A DNA stretch of 64,000 bases from Lingula anatina (Eukaryota > Brachiopoda > Lingulata > Lingulida > Lingulidae). The position numbers were made by a program, and so were the translations under genes. Location of the stretch: positions 164,332-228,331 of the forward strand of contig NW_019775384.1 in assembly GCF_001039355.2 (NCBI RefSeq), in the 5' to 3' direction. A model generated the notes under the pieces. The model was not told where the DNA came from. It worked only from the letters and a program-made list of their open reading frames with translations, and did not search any database. Below, piece by piece: positions 47,452-61,552 of the stretch. Positions within the stretch are counted from its first letter, which is position 1, and every line of letters begins with the position of its first letter.

Positions 47452-50400
47452 GTATGTAGACTTAATAACCCTCATTGTGTTGAAAGTTTGATCAAACACC
47501 CTGGTCACCTTAGTAGAGCAGCTTGTATAAGTTACGTAGCACATCAAACGGGGCCTGTCGGCTTGCAGGTTTCAAGTGATTGATATAAGTTTTTGATTTT
47601 ATTGTAGAAATAAGGTTATGACTATGATAATTTTTCCCACAGCATTTGCACTGTTCGATGCATTTGGATATCGAAAGTACGGCCAGACATAGCGAAGGCC
47701 CTTTACGTGTAAGATTTGCGATTATGATAATGATTGGACTAGTCTGTGTTTAGACGGCAAATAGCAACTAGCCCGTTCCCTGAAGCTAAAGTAGCAGTAA
47801 TAGCAATCAGTTCAAATTGATGTAAAAGAGTACTGATATTCATGCTTGATAAAGCAAGCACTCTACCTTTGGCCTATCCAGGTGCATTACCGGGGCAGCT
47901 TATACTGATGCAACTACTGCAAGTACCTGTGCTTTCAGGAGTCCATAGAGCAAAACTTTGTCTTTGTAAGCATTTAAAAGTCCCCACTTCGCTGTTTTGA
48001 AATAGAGACATAAACTTCACAGCTAGCATTCAGCCTTTAGGACTAAGATTTAAAAATTGACTAATTAAAACCCTTTATCCCTGTTATGTTTTGCAAAGAA
48101 ATAAAAAGTATACAAAAAGAACCAAGGCAGGCTGCTGAAAAAAGCAGGCTAGATATAACTCCGCATTCCCATTATGATTATTGGCGTGCAGTGTGAACAA
48201 CCCCTTATGGCACTTTCATGGCAATATTGTTCTAAAATGGGGATGGCAGCTTATTATCTAGCCATGAGACAAGCATCTTGTAATCAATGAAACCTCTATC
48301 TCAATTTCAAAACCCAGATCCCACCAGACTGTTTTGACTTAAGAGGTGGTCTCAGTAGCTAGCCCTCAAACCATATTTTCATAGGACCCAGCTGTCTTGT
48401 TTCTATTTGTATTTACACCTTAAAGCATGTAATGTACCTTTAATTACTCTCAGTTGGAGTGGCCTCAGATTGGGCAGGGGTAGAACGGACCAAGATTTGT
48501 GTGCTGATAGGCTTTTAGAGCTCTAAGGTGAAAAATCATATTTCTTGTTAGCTTGACATCATAACGGTTCTGACTGTTAAGTTGTATTATTTCATTAGTT
48601 TGCATTGTGCCTAATTATGGCTAGGCTTCATAACTGCCGTCAGCTGTCTGTGTTTATCCTCCTCGAAGTGAATGTGTCTTTTCCTTGCTTTTCTAACCTG
48701 TTACCTTTTCGTAATACTAGCAAATCAGTATAGAGCCCTATTATTTCTGGGGGGCTGAAGAATGATTCTCTGTTTCTTAAAATAAGGAGGGGCCTGTTTT
48801 TGCCCAGAAAAAGCGTAGAACAAGAGGTAATGAACTGCGGGCCATTGTACCCAGTGTGCTTCCAGACTGGCTCTTGTTCTACAGAGCCAGGCAGTCAATT
48901 GAAGTTATACTTTACCTAAGAGCAGTGTTGTAAGGACTTCCTGCCCTGTTAAGTCAATATTACCATCGGGAGAACTTTCATTCATCTTCTAGTGAGGGTT
49001 GTATTACATGGGTGAACACCTCACCCATCTACACAGTTTACTACAATTATGGATGTTTATTCTTTGAAGGTAGCCCTCTGTTTGGGAGATTTCACTGTAT
49101 TGCTGCAAAAACAACAAATTGGAACTGTGCTTTAATGGCGGGACAATGGCGCTTTATAACATTGCAACAAACCTCCGACACTCGGCTCTCCAATTGTTTT
49201 CTTTTACTTGCTTTGTTGATGTGAGAATTGCGCCCTAAGTAATGGGCTGTTGGTGAACAACTGATGTAATCGCACTGTTTTTGTTTACGGACTGGGGTAT
49301 TGTTCTTCGCCTCTGTGCAATGTGTGAAATCCTGCTTAACTCAATGTGCCACCCACGTGTAACAACGTGGCCGACCAGGCCGTGGCTCTCAGTCAGTTTT
49401 GGCATACTCCTCTGACATCTGCTTTTTCGGCAGGCAGCAGTTCAAATGGGGGTGCCTGGTAATGGAGTAGTAGCACATGCTGTCTGTGGAGTTTTTTTTT
49501 TCTTTTACCTGGCTTGTGGAATAATATACTCCATTACCAAGTCTATGGATATATCTTCTTAAACTTTTACTTCTTTTACTTTCATGTTTTATGTGCTAAT
49601 GTTGTTTTGATTTGTGCAACATCTTAAAATATTTATGAATTTGGAACTGTTTTCAGCACCTTGTTGTAGCCCTTTTTGCAGTTGTCAGTTCCTGGGACTG
49701 GAATGGCAGGTGCTTTTCTGCACTTATACTATCATTTTTATAACTGTAGAAAAAGAACCGGGTATGCATTTTATGAATTAATGTGCTGGCACCCTCAAAT
49801 GTATTGTGATAATATTATGTCTGCTATTGTCTACATTGTTTCTAGCATTTAAGACACAATGCTACTTCTCTTGTGTACACACCCTTTAAGCTGTAGCATG
49901 CTTTTAAAGAAACTTGGTCAAAGGCTTTTGGTACCAGTTGACCTTTTCTTGGTCCCATTAAGTGTGTACATGTACCTTTAGTGTTACCTTTAAGTCTTAC
50001 AGTAATTACTCAATAAGTTTGTACAGCATGAATTAATGATTTACCCCAAAAATGTTTTGTCATACTATTATAACACTTAAATGTTACTTTAAAAGTTATT
50101 GAAAGTTTGTTGGTTTAATGACAAAAAAATTACTGTTGTGAATTTCTGAATATGAGACGCATGAAAACGTAAAATATCAGAAAAAAGGGGGTTTGAAAAT
50201 ATACCTAGTTACCGTGCCTTTATATGACCTGGGGTGGGGATGAGGAAAGCATTGTTTCTCTGTTGGTTGGGATAAAATACAGTAGTCGCAAAATTATTTC
50301 ACAGGTACTAGAGAGTTCAGAAATAACTTACTTAGAGCATCAAGCTCTCTGAAGACCAGCTGTGCATATGACTTGGTGTTTGTAAACATTTTTGCACAGA

Positions 50401-50497
50401 GCAGTATGTTTCAAGTGCTCAGCCTACTCGGACTCCTACTTGAATATATAATATGTGAAGTTGTATAGTAAAAAGAGGAAGCGATGACTGTAGATTT

Positions 50498-50498
<1 letters not shown>

Positions 50499-50528
<30 letters not shown>
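50499..50528. repeat. (GT)n microsatellite
   Basis: About fifteen GT units, one of several TG-rich tracts in this intron. Confidence 0.95.
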
Positions 50529-50530
<2 letters not shown>

Positions 50531-51828
50531 CTGAATGTGTGTGTGCACGCAGTATATAATATGTGCATGACATTTTTGGATCCCCTGTTTGGATGTTATA
50601 TTAAAAGAAGACATTTAGGTTTAAGTCTTTGATGTGTCTGTCAATAAGTGGGGCAAAGATCGGCTTCGTGACCTGACATACATATTTTAAACCTCATTGA
50701 TGTCATAGTCAGCGGAGGTGCATGACATAGAATGTGTTGTATTTTTTCTCTGTCATTTCATTTTATTCTGTCTGCTGTCTGAAATAGAATAACTTCTTAT
50801 CTAGCCATATCTTTAATTAATATGTCAAGTGCTTTTGATACTGTTATTTTACTCAACTTTTCGAGACAGGATTTGGTAGACAACAGACATGTTGGTTATA
50901 TAATATCTCTTTATCCAAACTAAATTGTTTTTTAAAGGCAGCTGGGATTGTACCCTAGTACATGTACTTGAAAATTAGATCTGAGGCTTCTGGATTTTAT
51001 TTCACCTTTAAAAAAGTGAAATTTTAAAGGATTTGGTTTATAAGACCCTTTTGTAAAGTGCTCCCTGAAATGAATGTCTTATGAGGAGAGGTATTATTAT
51101 AATACCTGTCTGGCTCAGTGAATTGGGCTGCTTTAAAAAGAGAAGTGTCATAATGTAGGGTTTGAAAATCAGATATTTCAAACTTGATGCTATATTTGAC
51201 CACAGGCCGGATGTGAATTATTTGTCACTGGTTGTGACACCTCCCTTCAGACTGTGTCTAACTGATTGCCCATTTTACTCAGGTTACTATCTTTTTTTTA
51301 ATCTACTTGAAATTCAAGTTTATCTTTCAACTGCCTATAATTGGGTTGGATGTATAAAAGGAAGGTAGTATTTTTTTCCACTTGGTAATCTGCTATCTTG
51401 AAAAGTTTGACCCAGCACAAGATCTGTCTCTTTTGTGCTTTATACAGACTACTAATTTAGTTTGTCTCTAAAAGATAGTGAATAAAGTGCTTTCTTGTGA
51501 AATAATTGATTCCTGTCACTTCTGAGTCTCAGTTTTTTTTAAATATTTTAACACCAGGAAATAGAAAACTATAAGATATAATACCAATCTTCACTTTATT
51601 ACTCGAATTATTATATATCTGAAAAAAAAAATTATGAAAAAGATTTACATGGTATTAGCTGAACTTATGGAAATAGTAATATACATGATATTTTTTCGAT
51701 TTAAATCAGAAATACTGATCTTTTCTTCCCCCTTTTCCAATGTCATTTTTGATATATTATATACCCAAAGTGTCAAGGCTTATATGTGAAAGCCATTGTT
51801 TGTGGAAATTCCCCCTGTCCCCCCACAT

Positions 51829-51876
51829 CACACACACATGCGCGTGCACATACACACACACACATCCACACACACA
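51829..51876. repeat. Imperfect (CA)n microsatellite
   Basis: CA-rich with interruptions (CACACACATG, CACATCCACA). The His/Thr-rich frames are artefacts. Confidence 0.9.
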
Positions 51877-52198
51877 TGTATGCGTCAACTGCAATTCTTA
51901 TCCAGTTCTGATGTTTCATTCTTTTCCTATAGTTCACACAGATGGTGTAATTATAGCAATGTAATCCATGAGCCAGAACTAATTAAAGTGGTACTACCAC
52001 CTAATGCTTATGATTATGTGTTATTATTTGAGTTCAAACGTAACAAAAACTGATCAGCACAGTTGCATAAGATGTGAATTTAATTTGTTTGGATGGGTGG
52101 CGTGATAGGACGGATTTGTACGTGTGAATTTCAGTTGACACACAATGGGGAAGGGGGGGAGATGTCAGGTATGTGTTCACACTGCACTCAGATACACC

Positions 52199-52432
52199 CC
52201 ATTTCCATAGATTTTTAGATCGATCTATCCCTGTGGGGAGTCTCACTAGATTACTGTCAGCTTGGCCGGCTTAAGCGTCTGTCCCGCCTACTAAACGCTG
52301 TTAGGGGGTAATTAACTATGGTGTCCGCTCGGCTGACTGCAATTTAGCGTGAACCCCCAGGGAGTTAGGTCGATCTATAACTTAATCTTTAGATCGATCT
52401 AAATCTCTGGGAAAGCACCCATAGATTGATCT
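52199..52432. mobile_element. AGATCGATC MITE, copy 1
   Basis: Left arm (AGATCGATCTATCCCTG, then GAGTCTCACTAGATT and CTGTCAGC) and right arm, read in reverse complement (AGATCGACCTAACTCCCTG, then ACGCTAAATTGCAGTCAGC), match imperfectly. That gives a terminal inverted repeat of over 50 bp. The same arms occur at 61316-61552, so it is a repeat family. No coding frame inside. Confidence 0.65.
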
Positions 52433-53425
52433 GAATGGCAAAGTTTGTGGTGTAAAACAGTCTGCTCAGATAGCACACACTGGCTCAAACTGACACAACT
52501 TGACTAGAAATGCGCCTATTACAGGTAAACCAATACAACTTTAGTAGAAATGCACCTTAAGCAGACACGCAAACCAGGGTTACTAAGAACACATCCATCA
52601 ACATACACGCCTATACAGGCTTGGTGAACCATTAGGGTTCTTACAATTGATTTTGGCCCTTTATTCTTGAACCTCTCATTTTCAGATTAAATTTTACCGC
52701 TTGACCCCTGTGACCACTGGTCATCACTGGTCAGATGAATGGGCTCAGAGAGTGTTTATTAATGGATGTGTATAATGTATGAATGGGTATTGTGTGAAAG
52801 GTGTAGTATGGGAAAGGGTGATCCTGTTATATTCCTTTGTGTTATAAAAACACTAATGGTATGAGAGACACTGAACATAATTGGTAAAGGCTTGAAAACT
52901 GGTGAGTTTGATTTTTGTCCTGATCCTTGGGTATAAATGCATCACATACAGTGGCAGGAATGCCACAAGATTGGATGTGTGCTATTGCTGGGCTGACAAC
53001 TTTTTCATTACAAAAGTTGACAAATGATGTCATTTACAGCAATTGCTTCCAAACTGGTTTTAATATTGCCCAGGTTAATGCCCTTAAGAGATAAAATGCT
53101 GTAGCATTGTGGGTTTAACCCCTTTGAGGTCCTGTGTGATAAGCTTACAAGACAGGGTCGCATTCCTCCCCATGAAGAACGTTGCTGTTTGATCAAACTT
53201 GGGGTCTTCAGACGGGAACATGTCTGGAGCAAAACATGGACGCATTATCCTCTTCACAAGCTGAGACTTGGACATGCCACAAATAAACATGTTTAGTGTA
53301 GACAAGAAGACAAGGGGCACTGGGAGAGTTTTTTTGTACAGTACTGAATAATGTTAATAGCAAAAGAAGCAGACTTCAATGGAAATATAAGATTTTATAT
53401 GTGAAATGTTGAATATTGGGCGAGG

Positions 53426-53449
53426 GGTGGTGGTGGTGGTGGTGGTGGG
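53426..53449. repeat. (GGT)n microsatellite
   Basis: About seven GGT units ending in a G run. Confidence 0.9.
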
Positions 53450-53518
53450 GGTAAGATCCAGGTGGGGTTTGAGTGTGGTTTTCATGACTGAGGAACAGCC
53501 ACCTCAAAACCATGTATA

Positions 53519-53582
53519 CTTCTCTCTCTCTCTCTCTCTCTCTTTCTCTTCTTCTCTCGAGATCTCTCTCTCTCTCTCTCTC
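53519..53582. repeat. Interrupted (CT)n tract
   Basis: Two CT arrays separated by CGAGATCT and TTCTT interruptions. Confidence 0.9.
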
Positions 53583-54334
53583 CTGCCCAATATCTGTGCT
53601 TGGTCTAAATCTCATACTTCATATGTCTGAGATGGGTTTTAGAAAACTTGGGTCTATAACTGTATATGCTTAAAGAATATAATGTGCAGTTAGATAGGAA
53701 TATTGTCATTTACTCCACCTTCTGTCAGTTTTTATTTATGTATGATTTATTGTTTCACTTCCTATTATAAACCCTCTTTAAAGATGATATATTTCATACC
53801 TTAATTTCTTTATGCAGTGGCTGTTATACTATGCGGTCTGAATGTATTAAAATTTTGACTTATTGAAGTACTTAACATCTAATTCTCATTAAACTGTGTG
53901 GACATCACAGTAAATGCAATGAACTTTCTACACATTTATGTCAATGTTATTTTCAAGACTTCTTAGTTCACGGCTTTGGTTTTGCTTGTGAACTATCCTT
54001 CACAGCTTCATTTTGTATTTTTTGATTTACCACACTTCCGAACATGGTACATTTGTTACTTTGCTTGGCATATTGTCTGTTATTAATAATACAACGATAC
54101 AGCACCTCTTATGTTAATAATAATAATTCTGATATACTAGTAAGTTATTTTGGTAAAATATTTCTTAGACATGTGGGCACAATTTAAACTGAGAACAAAA
54201 TGCAGTTGCCAGAGTTGCTGGAATGCTCAGTAAGTCACATTTTCAAAGTCAATTATTTGGTCATATATTTCATGAACAGGACATATTCCAAACACACACA
54301 CAAAAAAGAGACTGCTGTAGACGATCCCTCACTG

Positions 54335-54760
54335 TGCTTGACTTCTGGGCAACTTCACTTTTCATTATTTTTTGCAACGTTTTACCTTTAACTCAAACCA
54401 GTAGTTTACATCTTGAAATGTCACTTTTCATTATTATTGTATGGAGGGATCAAGGACATTTAGAAAAGGGTGGAAACTTCCAGGGATGAGGGGAGGGGGG
54501 TTTACATAGTTTACTTTATTAACACTCAGAAAAAGGGGTGTCTCTTTCCCCCAGATCATTTCGCCGGTGGAAACTGGCACTTTTTCCTGTGAAATACAGT
54601 TTAGTCTCGCACTTAAAGTGTTTGGCACTTCACCACTTCACTTATCATTATTTTTTTTTGCCATATTTTCGTGCCCTGCATTTTACCTGGGAACAACTTG
54701 CCTGCAGGCTGACATAATGCCTTACTTCTGGGCAACTTCACTTCTTATTACTTTTGCTGT
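54335..54760. repeat. Degenerate interspersed direct repeats
   Basis: CTTCTGGGCAACTTCACTT occurs near 54341 and 54726, and shorter CACTT(TT)CATTATT units near 54420 and 54630. They are spaced irregularly and are probably old tandem duplications. Confidence 0.5.
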
Positions 54761-55291
54761 ACTTTCTCGTGATGAACAGTGGTTTTTACCTGCAAAGTAC
54801 AGTCTCCTCCTGGTTCTTACTTGTTAACCAGAGTTTTGATAATAGGATTTAATAAACTTCTCCATCCAACCAATATGCAGAAATACAGACAGACAAAAAA
54901 GACAGCTAGAAATGAGAAAGTTTTGCTTTTGTTGGATTTTATATCACATCTCTCTGTACTGAATGTATATAACCCTATTGCTCTGCCTTTCATTGGATCA
55001 GGAGTACCACATACAACGAAAACAAGAACTTGCAACCAGAAATCAAAAGCCTCAAATTCTATTCAGCCTTATTTCATAAAATTGAGTACTGCACTTGCAT
55101 CCATTCCTTGTCACACTGGGATCACTTAATTACATTCAATAACTTTAAGCTTCTTCCTTCACAAAATGCACTGGGACAGACAGTAGCAAAACTCCGGAAG
55201 AGTTGGAGAAAATTTGATACGCCATTCACGTAAGAGGTGCCTGAGAATCTTATCTTGATGTCCTCTCACATCTTTCTACTTCACTTGGGCT

Positions 55292-55650
55292 GCTTTCACA
55301 GAGTAATTTAAGACCGAAATTAGGTCTAAAAATTTAGACAAAATTTTAGCCTACTTTATGTCCACTCAAGGTAAATTAGGAGTTGCCTCATAAATGATTA
55401 GGCTTATATTTCACCTTTTTTATGACAAGAGAGACATGGACTGTTATCATTTTAGACTTACGGGGTCGGGGGGGGGGGGGAATCCCTATCAGCATAAAGT
55501 AAATTACATAATTATCAAACAAAGCAAAAAATGTACATAAATAGGTGCTCTGATAGTTGGCCAACAACAGATTTATCATATCATGCAATAGACTAGAATT
55601 TAGGTTTAAAAGTTAGGACCAACTTTCGGTCTGAAGGTGATTTGTGAAAC
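55292..55650. mobile_element. GACCGAAAGTTGGTC MITE, copy 1
   Basis: The left end runs GCTTTCACAGAG, AGACCGAAATTAGGTCTAAA and TTTAGAC. The right end, in reverse complement, runs GTTTCACAAATC, AGACCGAAAGTTGGTCCTAA and TTTAAAC. Together they form imperfect terminal inverted repeats about 45 bp long enclosing about 270 bp. A related element is at 57080-57317. Confidence 0.6.
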
Positions 55651-57079
55651 CTTTCCCTGGTCTTGGACAGATAGTTAGCTGTATGGGTGACAGGTGTTGA
55701 CTTTGATGACTAGAAGCATGTGAAAATGCTGGCACAGAAAGTCAAATAATGAAATTTAAATCTGTGGATTAAATAATTCTGAAATAGTATGGTGATGGTA
55801 TTTGAAATACCAGATCAATGACTAGTTGGCATTCATGATCAGATCATCCAGCTGTTGACCTGGAAGTTGGCAAAGAAAATTGTGAAATCTGTGGATTAGA
55901 TAATAGTGAAATAGGATCTTGTGATTTTGGTGAATGATACTTCATAGATCTGACATCAGAAGATGCCTCATCATTCTATAAAAACTCACCCGAAAAATCT
56001 TCAATGAAAGCCAGGTGATACACGTGTGAAAACAGTTTGAAGAACCAGGTCATGGATGTTTTTATATTGAAAAATTTGTATACAAAAATTGTAAATAATA
56101 CAGTTTGCCACTTGTAGGCGATTTTTAAGATTGCCACTGCGCAAGTGAAAAGCTTGCTTAGTATTTGAGAATATGTTTTATATAGACCTGTGCATCTATG
56201 AGATTTAAAAAAGTGACCTCTCCTATGTAAAGAAAATGAAGAAAAAAAAATACATGAAACAGATTTGAATTGGGTTTCATGCAAATGAGTTTGAAAAATA
56301 GAGAAAACCTAAAATATTGTTTAACAAACCAATGAAGTATTGACGCCCAGCCTTAAGTCAGGGTGCAAGCCACTTAGTCGTAACCTTTCTCCCTCTCAAG
56401 TCAGTTAACCTAGGCATGTGACATATCTGTATGGGTAATGTCTGCATTCAGACAACCCAATACAGTCCCTATACTATTAAGTTTACATACCTTTTTACCG
56501 AAAAATGTGTTTAAGAATAAAATTGGGATGACTCCAGGGTTAAGGGAGTAACCGCGTCAATCCAAAGGTAATAATTGTCCCATGTTACACAGAATTATAA
56601 TACCTGTTATTTCTTCAAAGCGCTTTGGGGCATGCCCTATTTTGTAAATGATGCCTTTAACCTTAGGTGTTGTTGTATTATGGTTTGGGGCCTGCTTACA
56701 TGTCTGAGACAGGGTTTTTAACACAGGTTGACGAAAATAAGTGGACCCCACTCCTCTGCCTTAGGTTATACTGATTCATAGCCAGAATTTCATAGTAATT
56801 CACCCGAGGACATTCAGATTCACTATGAACAACAGGGTGTAACCTCTGTTTTAAATACCTTTTTTTATTTTTGGAATTGAAGGTACCCTGGATTTTTAGT
56901 CATAGTTTGAGGTTAAAGGGCTGTGCGCCCATTGGCAGTGTTCAACACTTGAGCCTCGGGGCGTTTGCTCTGGGCTATTGCCAGTTAAAAGGGTGGTGAC
57001 CAGGTAACAGTTACTGTATTCTGGAGACCTGTCCACTGTGATGGATCTGGTGTGAAATCACAATAGGAGACTGGTTTCA

Positions 57080-57317
57080 GAAAAGAACTCATTACTTAAA
57101 GTTGGTCAAGATAATTTAGTCCATTTTGACACTGCAGGATGAGTCTGTAGTGGTCCACTTGGAAGAAATAGCCATTAGTCTAAAAGTTAAGCCATTTTCT
57201 TGCTTTTTTGCAAAGTAGGTCCAAGATGTTCATCCAAGTGGACCACAGTTGAGTCAAAGTAGGCTAAACTTTTTAGTCTAATAGTTAAGACCAACTTTCA
57301 CCATAAGTTCCCTTTTA
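57080..57317. mobile_element. GACCGAAAGTTGGTC MITE, copy 2
   Basis: Left arm AAAGTTGGTCAAGATAATTT, then TTTTGAC and GTGGTCCACTTGGA. The right arm in reverse complement is AAAGTTGGTCTTAACTATTAGAC, shown here as AAAGTTGGTCTTAACTATTA, then TTTGAC and GTGGTCCACTTGGA. It shares TTTAGCCTACTTT with the copy at 55292. Confidence 0.6.
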
Positions 57318-60300
57318 AAGCAGATCCCAGTGGCGGTGTCTTTTTGATCTACAGAAAACTAGCAGTGATTACTTGTATTGTTGGTCGTTTTTGTTGGGAG
57401 TACATAAAAATTGTCCAGCAGTTAGAATAATTGTCCAATTTTGGGTGTCTCATGTTCCCTTTATCCCAGTCTTTTCTCTGTTATGGATCTTCCCTTTACC
57501 ACCCTTGTCAGGAGAGGTGCTATGTTTTGACTGATATACTGTAACTGTTTTTGTTGTTGCCAGATACAGCTTATATTTTTGTTGCATGATGCTATTGTAT
57601 ATTTCTTCTGAAAAGATTGTATGCTGTATCTTTTAAAAGATTCTCTTAACTTTAAACCAATGATTTGTGCATTTGTATGATTTCTTGTAGAAGACCTTTT
57701 CTATAGAAAATTTTGCCTACTGCTTACTGTAATAAGTTGGTGGGTGAATGGAGAAAGAGAGGAAGAGAGAGAATCAGCATTTCTGTCACGCTATTAATTC
57801 GGTATTCCCGACATTAACTGGAAGCACTTAAACTCCCTGCAGGTGTGCTCTATGAGACCCTGATTGCAATTATGCAACATTACACCTCTGTGGGTGTCTA
57901 ATGAGGTCACAGTGCTGACAGATGGAACCGTTTTGAGCTGGTTAGGGATCTTATTTAAAGACTCACATAATACCTGGGGGTGTTACGTAAGTCAGGCTAA
58001 GAATATCAGGTGATCGAGGTAGAATTTTAAGGTGGTGAATGACAGTGCTGTGCCTTGGTAAGCTGCTGTGGTTCATCACACCTTGATGGGTATGGCTGTG
58101 TTCACAGCAGAACTAAATTAGATCGATGTTATATAGGAAAGAGTTTGCATTCATAACAGAAGTAATGTAGATTGGAAAGAGCATGTATTCACAACAAAGT
58201 TAACTTATAATAAGGGCTACTTATATCTAAATTAGACCAGATTTGAACACAATCACAGGGTAGATGAAAATAGAGAAATCTTGCTTCAAGCTTAATTATT
58301 GGCTTTAAAATAATTTTTGCAACATTACTCAATGTTTGTGCTTCCTAATAATGCAAAATGAACACAAAAAAGACCCACACCACTGGAATATGATTTCTTA
58401 AAAACTAGTAAACAACTCAATTATTAATAGTATCTTTTGACAGAGAAAAACTATGCAGTTAATTTTTGAAACCCATAGGCAAGGGGAGGGGGTCAATAAG
58501 GTAATTTGAACAACCTCATTTGGCCACGAAAAATTCTGTTTTAAATCAAAATTTGATCTATGATCTATGCCAGTATGGTGAAATGATCCATTTTTCCCAA
58601 AAATCCCCCTCCTCCCCACCCCCCCTCCCCAGAATTGCAGCTGCACAGGTCCATTGCAGAAGGCTAAAGACCAGAATGGTTTCAGCAAAACATGTGGTGT
58701 ACTTAAAACACAACATTCAGTAGAAAGGGCCTCTCAGTTCAGTGCACTCTTCATTTGTCTGGCATTTAACGAGACATATTTACTTAACTCGTAGAATTTT
58801 TGGTTGCATAGCCAGCTTGTATTGTGGCGTAAAGTTTTTAAAGCTGGTTAACCCATTGGTGCATTGTGATTGTAACATGTGAAAGTCAAAAATATCGTAA
58901 TTGCTTCAGCTGATTTCAATGGGTTGCAGGGCACACTAGGGTAGAGACAGTGATATCTTGTGTATTTTTGCAGGATAACTGAGTATATTTTGGTTATTGG
59001 TTGCAAGGGTTTATGCCTGTGACCCTATGAGACCGACAAAAGATATTAATCCACTCGCCAATGTCGGTTATGTGTACTTTCCCAATCTTGTTTAATAAAT
59101 TTCCGATTTGACTGGCAATACTAAGTCAATGATTTGTGAGGTATGGTAACTTGTAAACACTCGCCCTGAGGTCAGACTGGGTAAAGCAATAAAAGAAAAA
59201 AAATTAATCCTGATGATAGAAGGCACCCAGGACAGTGAAGAAAAACAACTTTTGGAGTTGTAGAATACAGAATTTTAAGGGCATGAAAGTTGGTTATACT
59301 AGCACTTCTCAATACCATGTAATGGCTGTAAATCTTGTGAGAAAGCTCTAAGGAAAAGCAATTCACGCCTGGGGAAACAATTAACACTGAGAAGCCATAA
59401 GGTACAGTCCTAACCACTGGTATGTGTGTAAATGTGTAATGCCCCTGAAGTTAGGCCTTTGTAGTGTGTTAACATTGGCTAAGTTCACATCTCTGATAAA
59501 CTGAAAATGTTTCGACCTTTTAGTTTGGAGTCCTTTAAGTAGTCCAGTTGGCTGTTTAGTGCTACATCATGAGCAACTTTCTGTTTTTGTAACTTAAAAA
59601 GTACAGAAATTGTGTTGTATCGAAACCTGCTTGATTTCATTCAATTTTATATGTGTTGTTAAGATGGAATTCATTGCAGTCTATCTAAGCCTAGTGTGAA
59701 CACAGTCTTTGCCTTTGATGTAGTGTGCTAACTTTATTTCTACATCAGTGCACCAGTCTTACAGTGACTAACAACCCCGCGGCTTGGAATCGCAGGGACA
59801 TTTCTCGTTATAATGATTGATTTCAAGGCGAATTCCCATCTCGTTCTATCCCCATCTTCATTAAGGGTGATTTCAGTTGATTTGCTAAATAAATAACCTG
59901 ACCTCAGGGCTACTTAAGTGTAGACCTTATGCTACCAAAAAAACATTAATCCTCTTATATTAATATGAGCACCAACAAAGAGAATTTCATGCGAGACCAA
60001 GTTCAGTTAGTGTCTGAATCCATGGGGGCCGTCTGGGGTCATACTTTATGAGATCCTGCTTTTAGGAGGAGACATTCTGGAGAAATGTCAGTTTTGGGCA
60101 GTGTAATCTCGGCCTTGAGGTGTTGTACATGCATGTTTGTTGTCACCGGATATGTTTTACCGACTTCGGGCGCACATTTTTCTTAACAGTAGCCAGATTT
60201 TTAGGAAGAATTTAATGAAAATAAAAAGTTTGATATTAATAATAAATTGTTGAAAATGAACAATTAAACAAATGCATAATTGAGATACGTAAGAGTGTAT

Positions 60301-61029
60301 ATAATTTTCTGGACCAAGATTAAAACCTAGTGTTGAACAATATACATGCCAACTAAGTTCATGGCGTCAGTTGTGATTTGTGACAAGTGGTTGTGTATTT
60401 GTGGATTTTAGATGGTGTGTAACTAACCCTAGGCTGGGGATTGGTGGGGGTTGGAGAGAGCGAATTGAGCTGAGATGTTGCATGGCTGAATGTCTCCGTC
60501 TAATGACCTAAAGCATGAAATCGTCATCTATTTTTAAGTCTAGAATATTTGTTTTTATGCCTCAGAAGATATAGAAAAGTAGTTTACTTTTTCATGAGTA
60601 TTTTAAGAGGAATGCTGCTTATTTCCTATATCTTTTTTGAATTAAACACCAACAAAAAATGATGAAAAAATTGAACTTTCTTAGATACCAAAGCTCTGGG
60701 AAAATATTAAAGAAGTGAGTGTTATTTTTTTTTTCATTTTTTCTTTTTGAATACTTGCCCGAATCGTCTCTCAACTCCTGAGAAGTTTTTAAAAGATATT
60801 TTAGCAAAAAGGCATCCTGCATTTGTCCCTACTGTTCTTCGGAGTGGGTGGGCTGACGTTTGGAGAAGTCAATACCGTGAAATTTCATACCTCATTGAAC
60901 ATGAAGAGAGTTGTGGGAATGAGTTGATAAGTGGAAGCTGAAAGTGAAAAAAAAATCCCTTGATGAAAACAAGATATAGCTAACACATTTTCAAAAACAA
61001 TATCCTTGAAAGGGCCTTAAATGGACAAA

Positions 61030-61066
61030 TGTGTGTGTGTGTGTGTGGGTGGGTGGGGGGGGGGAG
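61030..61066. repeat. (GT)n and poly-G tract
   Basis: GT units shade into GGGT and then a G run. Confidence 0.9.
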
Positions 61067-61315
61067 GGTGTAGGTGTCCACTGAGAGAAAAGAGTATATA
61101 ATTTCAAAAATAAAAAGAAAATTAGCATTATTTTCTGTAAAACAGTAGAACATGTTCAAAATCGTGGTCTAGGATATAGGGCTGATACTAAAGTCTTATA
61201 CTACACTGTCACTGCTGATGTTTGATTAAAAAAAAAAACCTTGAAATAAAGTGGCACCCTCAAATGTCTTAAATCTTCAGACAGCTAGAGTACTTCCACA
61301 ATGACTCCCAGGCCA

Positions 61316-61552
61316 CATTCCCATAGCCACCGTCGGCTATATAGATCGATCCAACTCCATGTGGACTCTCGCTGAATGCAATCAGCTCAATAGCTTAACA
61401 CACCTAAAGATAGAATGCAGAGAAGTTGGTGATTATTACAAGTATGTTGGAAACAAGAGCAGGGGTATCAATCAGTTAAGCTGATTGCACTCAGCAATAG
61501 TCCCTGCTGAGTTGAATTGATCTACAAAGATCAGTGGTGTTTATAGGAATGG
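61316..61552. mobile_element. AGATCGATC MITE, copy 2
   Basis: Left arm (ATTCCCATAGCCACC, AGATCGATCCAACTC, GGACTCTCGCTGAATGCAAT) matches the reverse complement of the right arm (ATTCCTATAAACACC, AGATCAATTCAACTC, GGACTATTGCTGAGTGCAAT). Arms are about 85 bp. Same family as 52199-52432. Confidence 0.7.

Noticed and set aside
52842-53320. Overlapping minus-strand frames in the ADAMTS intron that look faintly protein-like
   Set aside because: Considered as a decayed transposase or retroposed gene, but the frames are broken, no catalytic motif is seen and no family could be named.
60747-60941. 64-codon plus-strand frame with ordinary amino-acid composition
   Set aside because: No acceptor/donor pair and no resemblance to the next ADAMTS propeptide segment; no other gene context.
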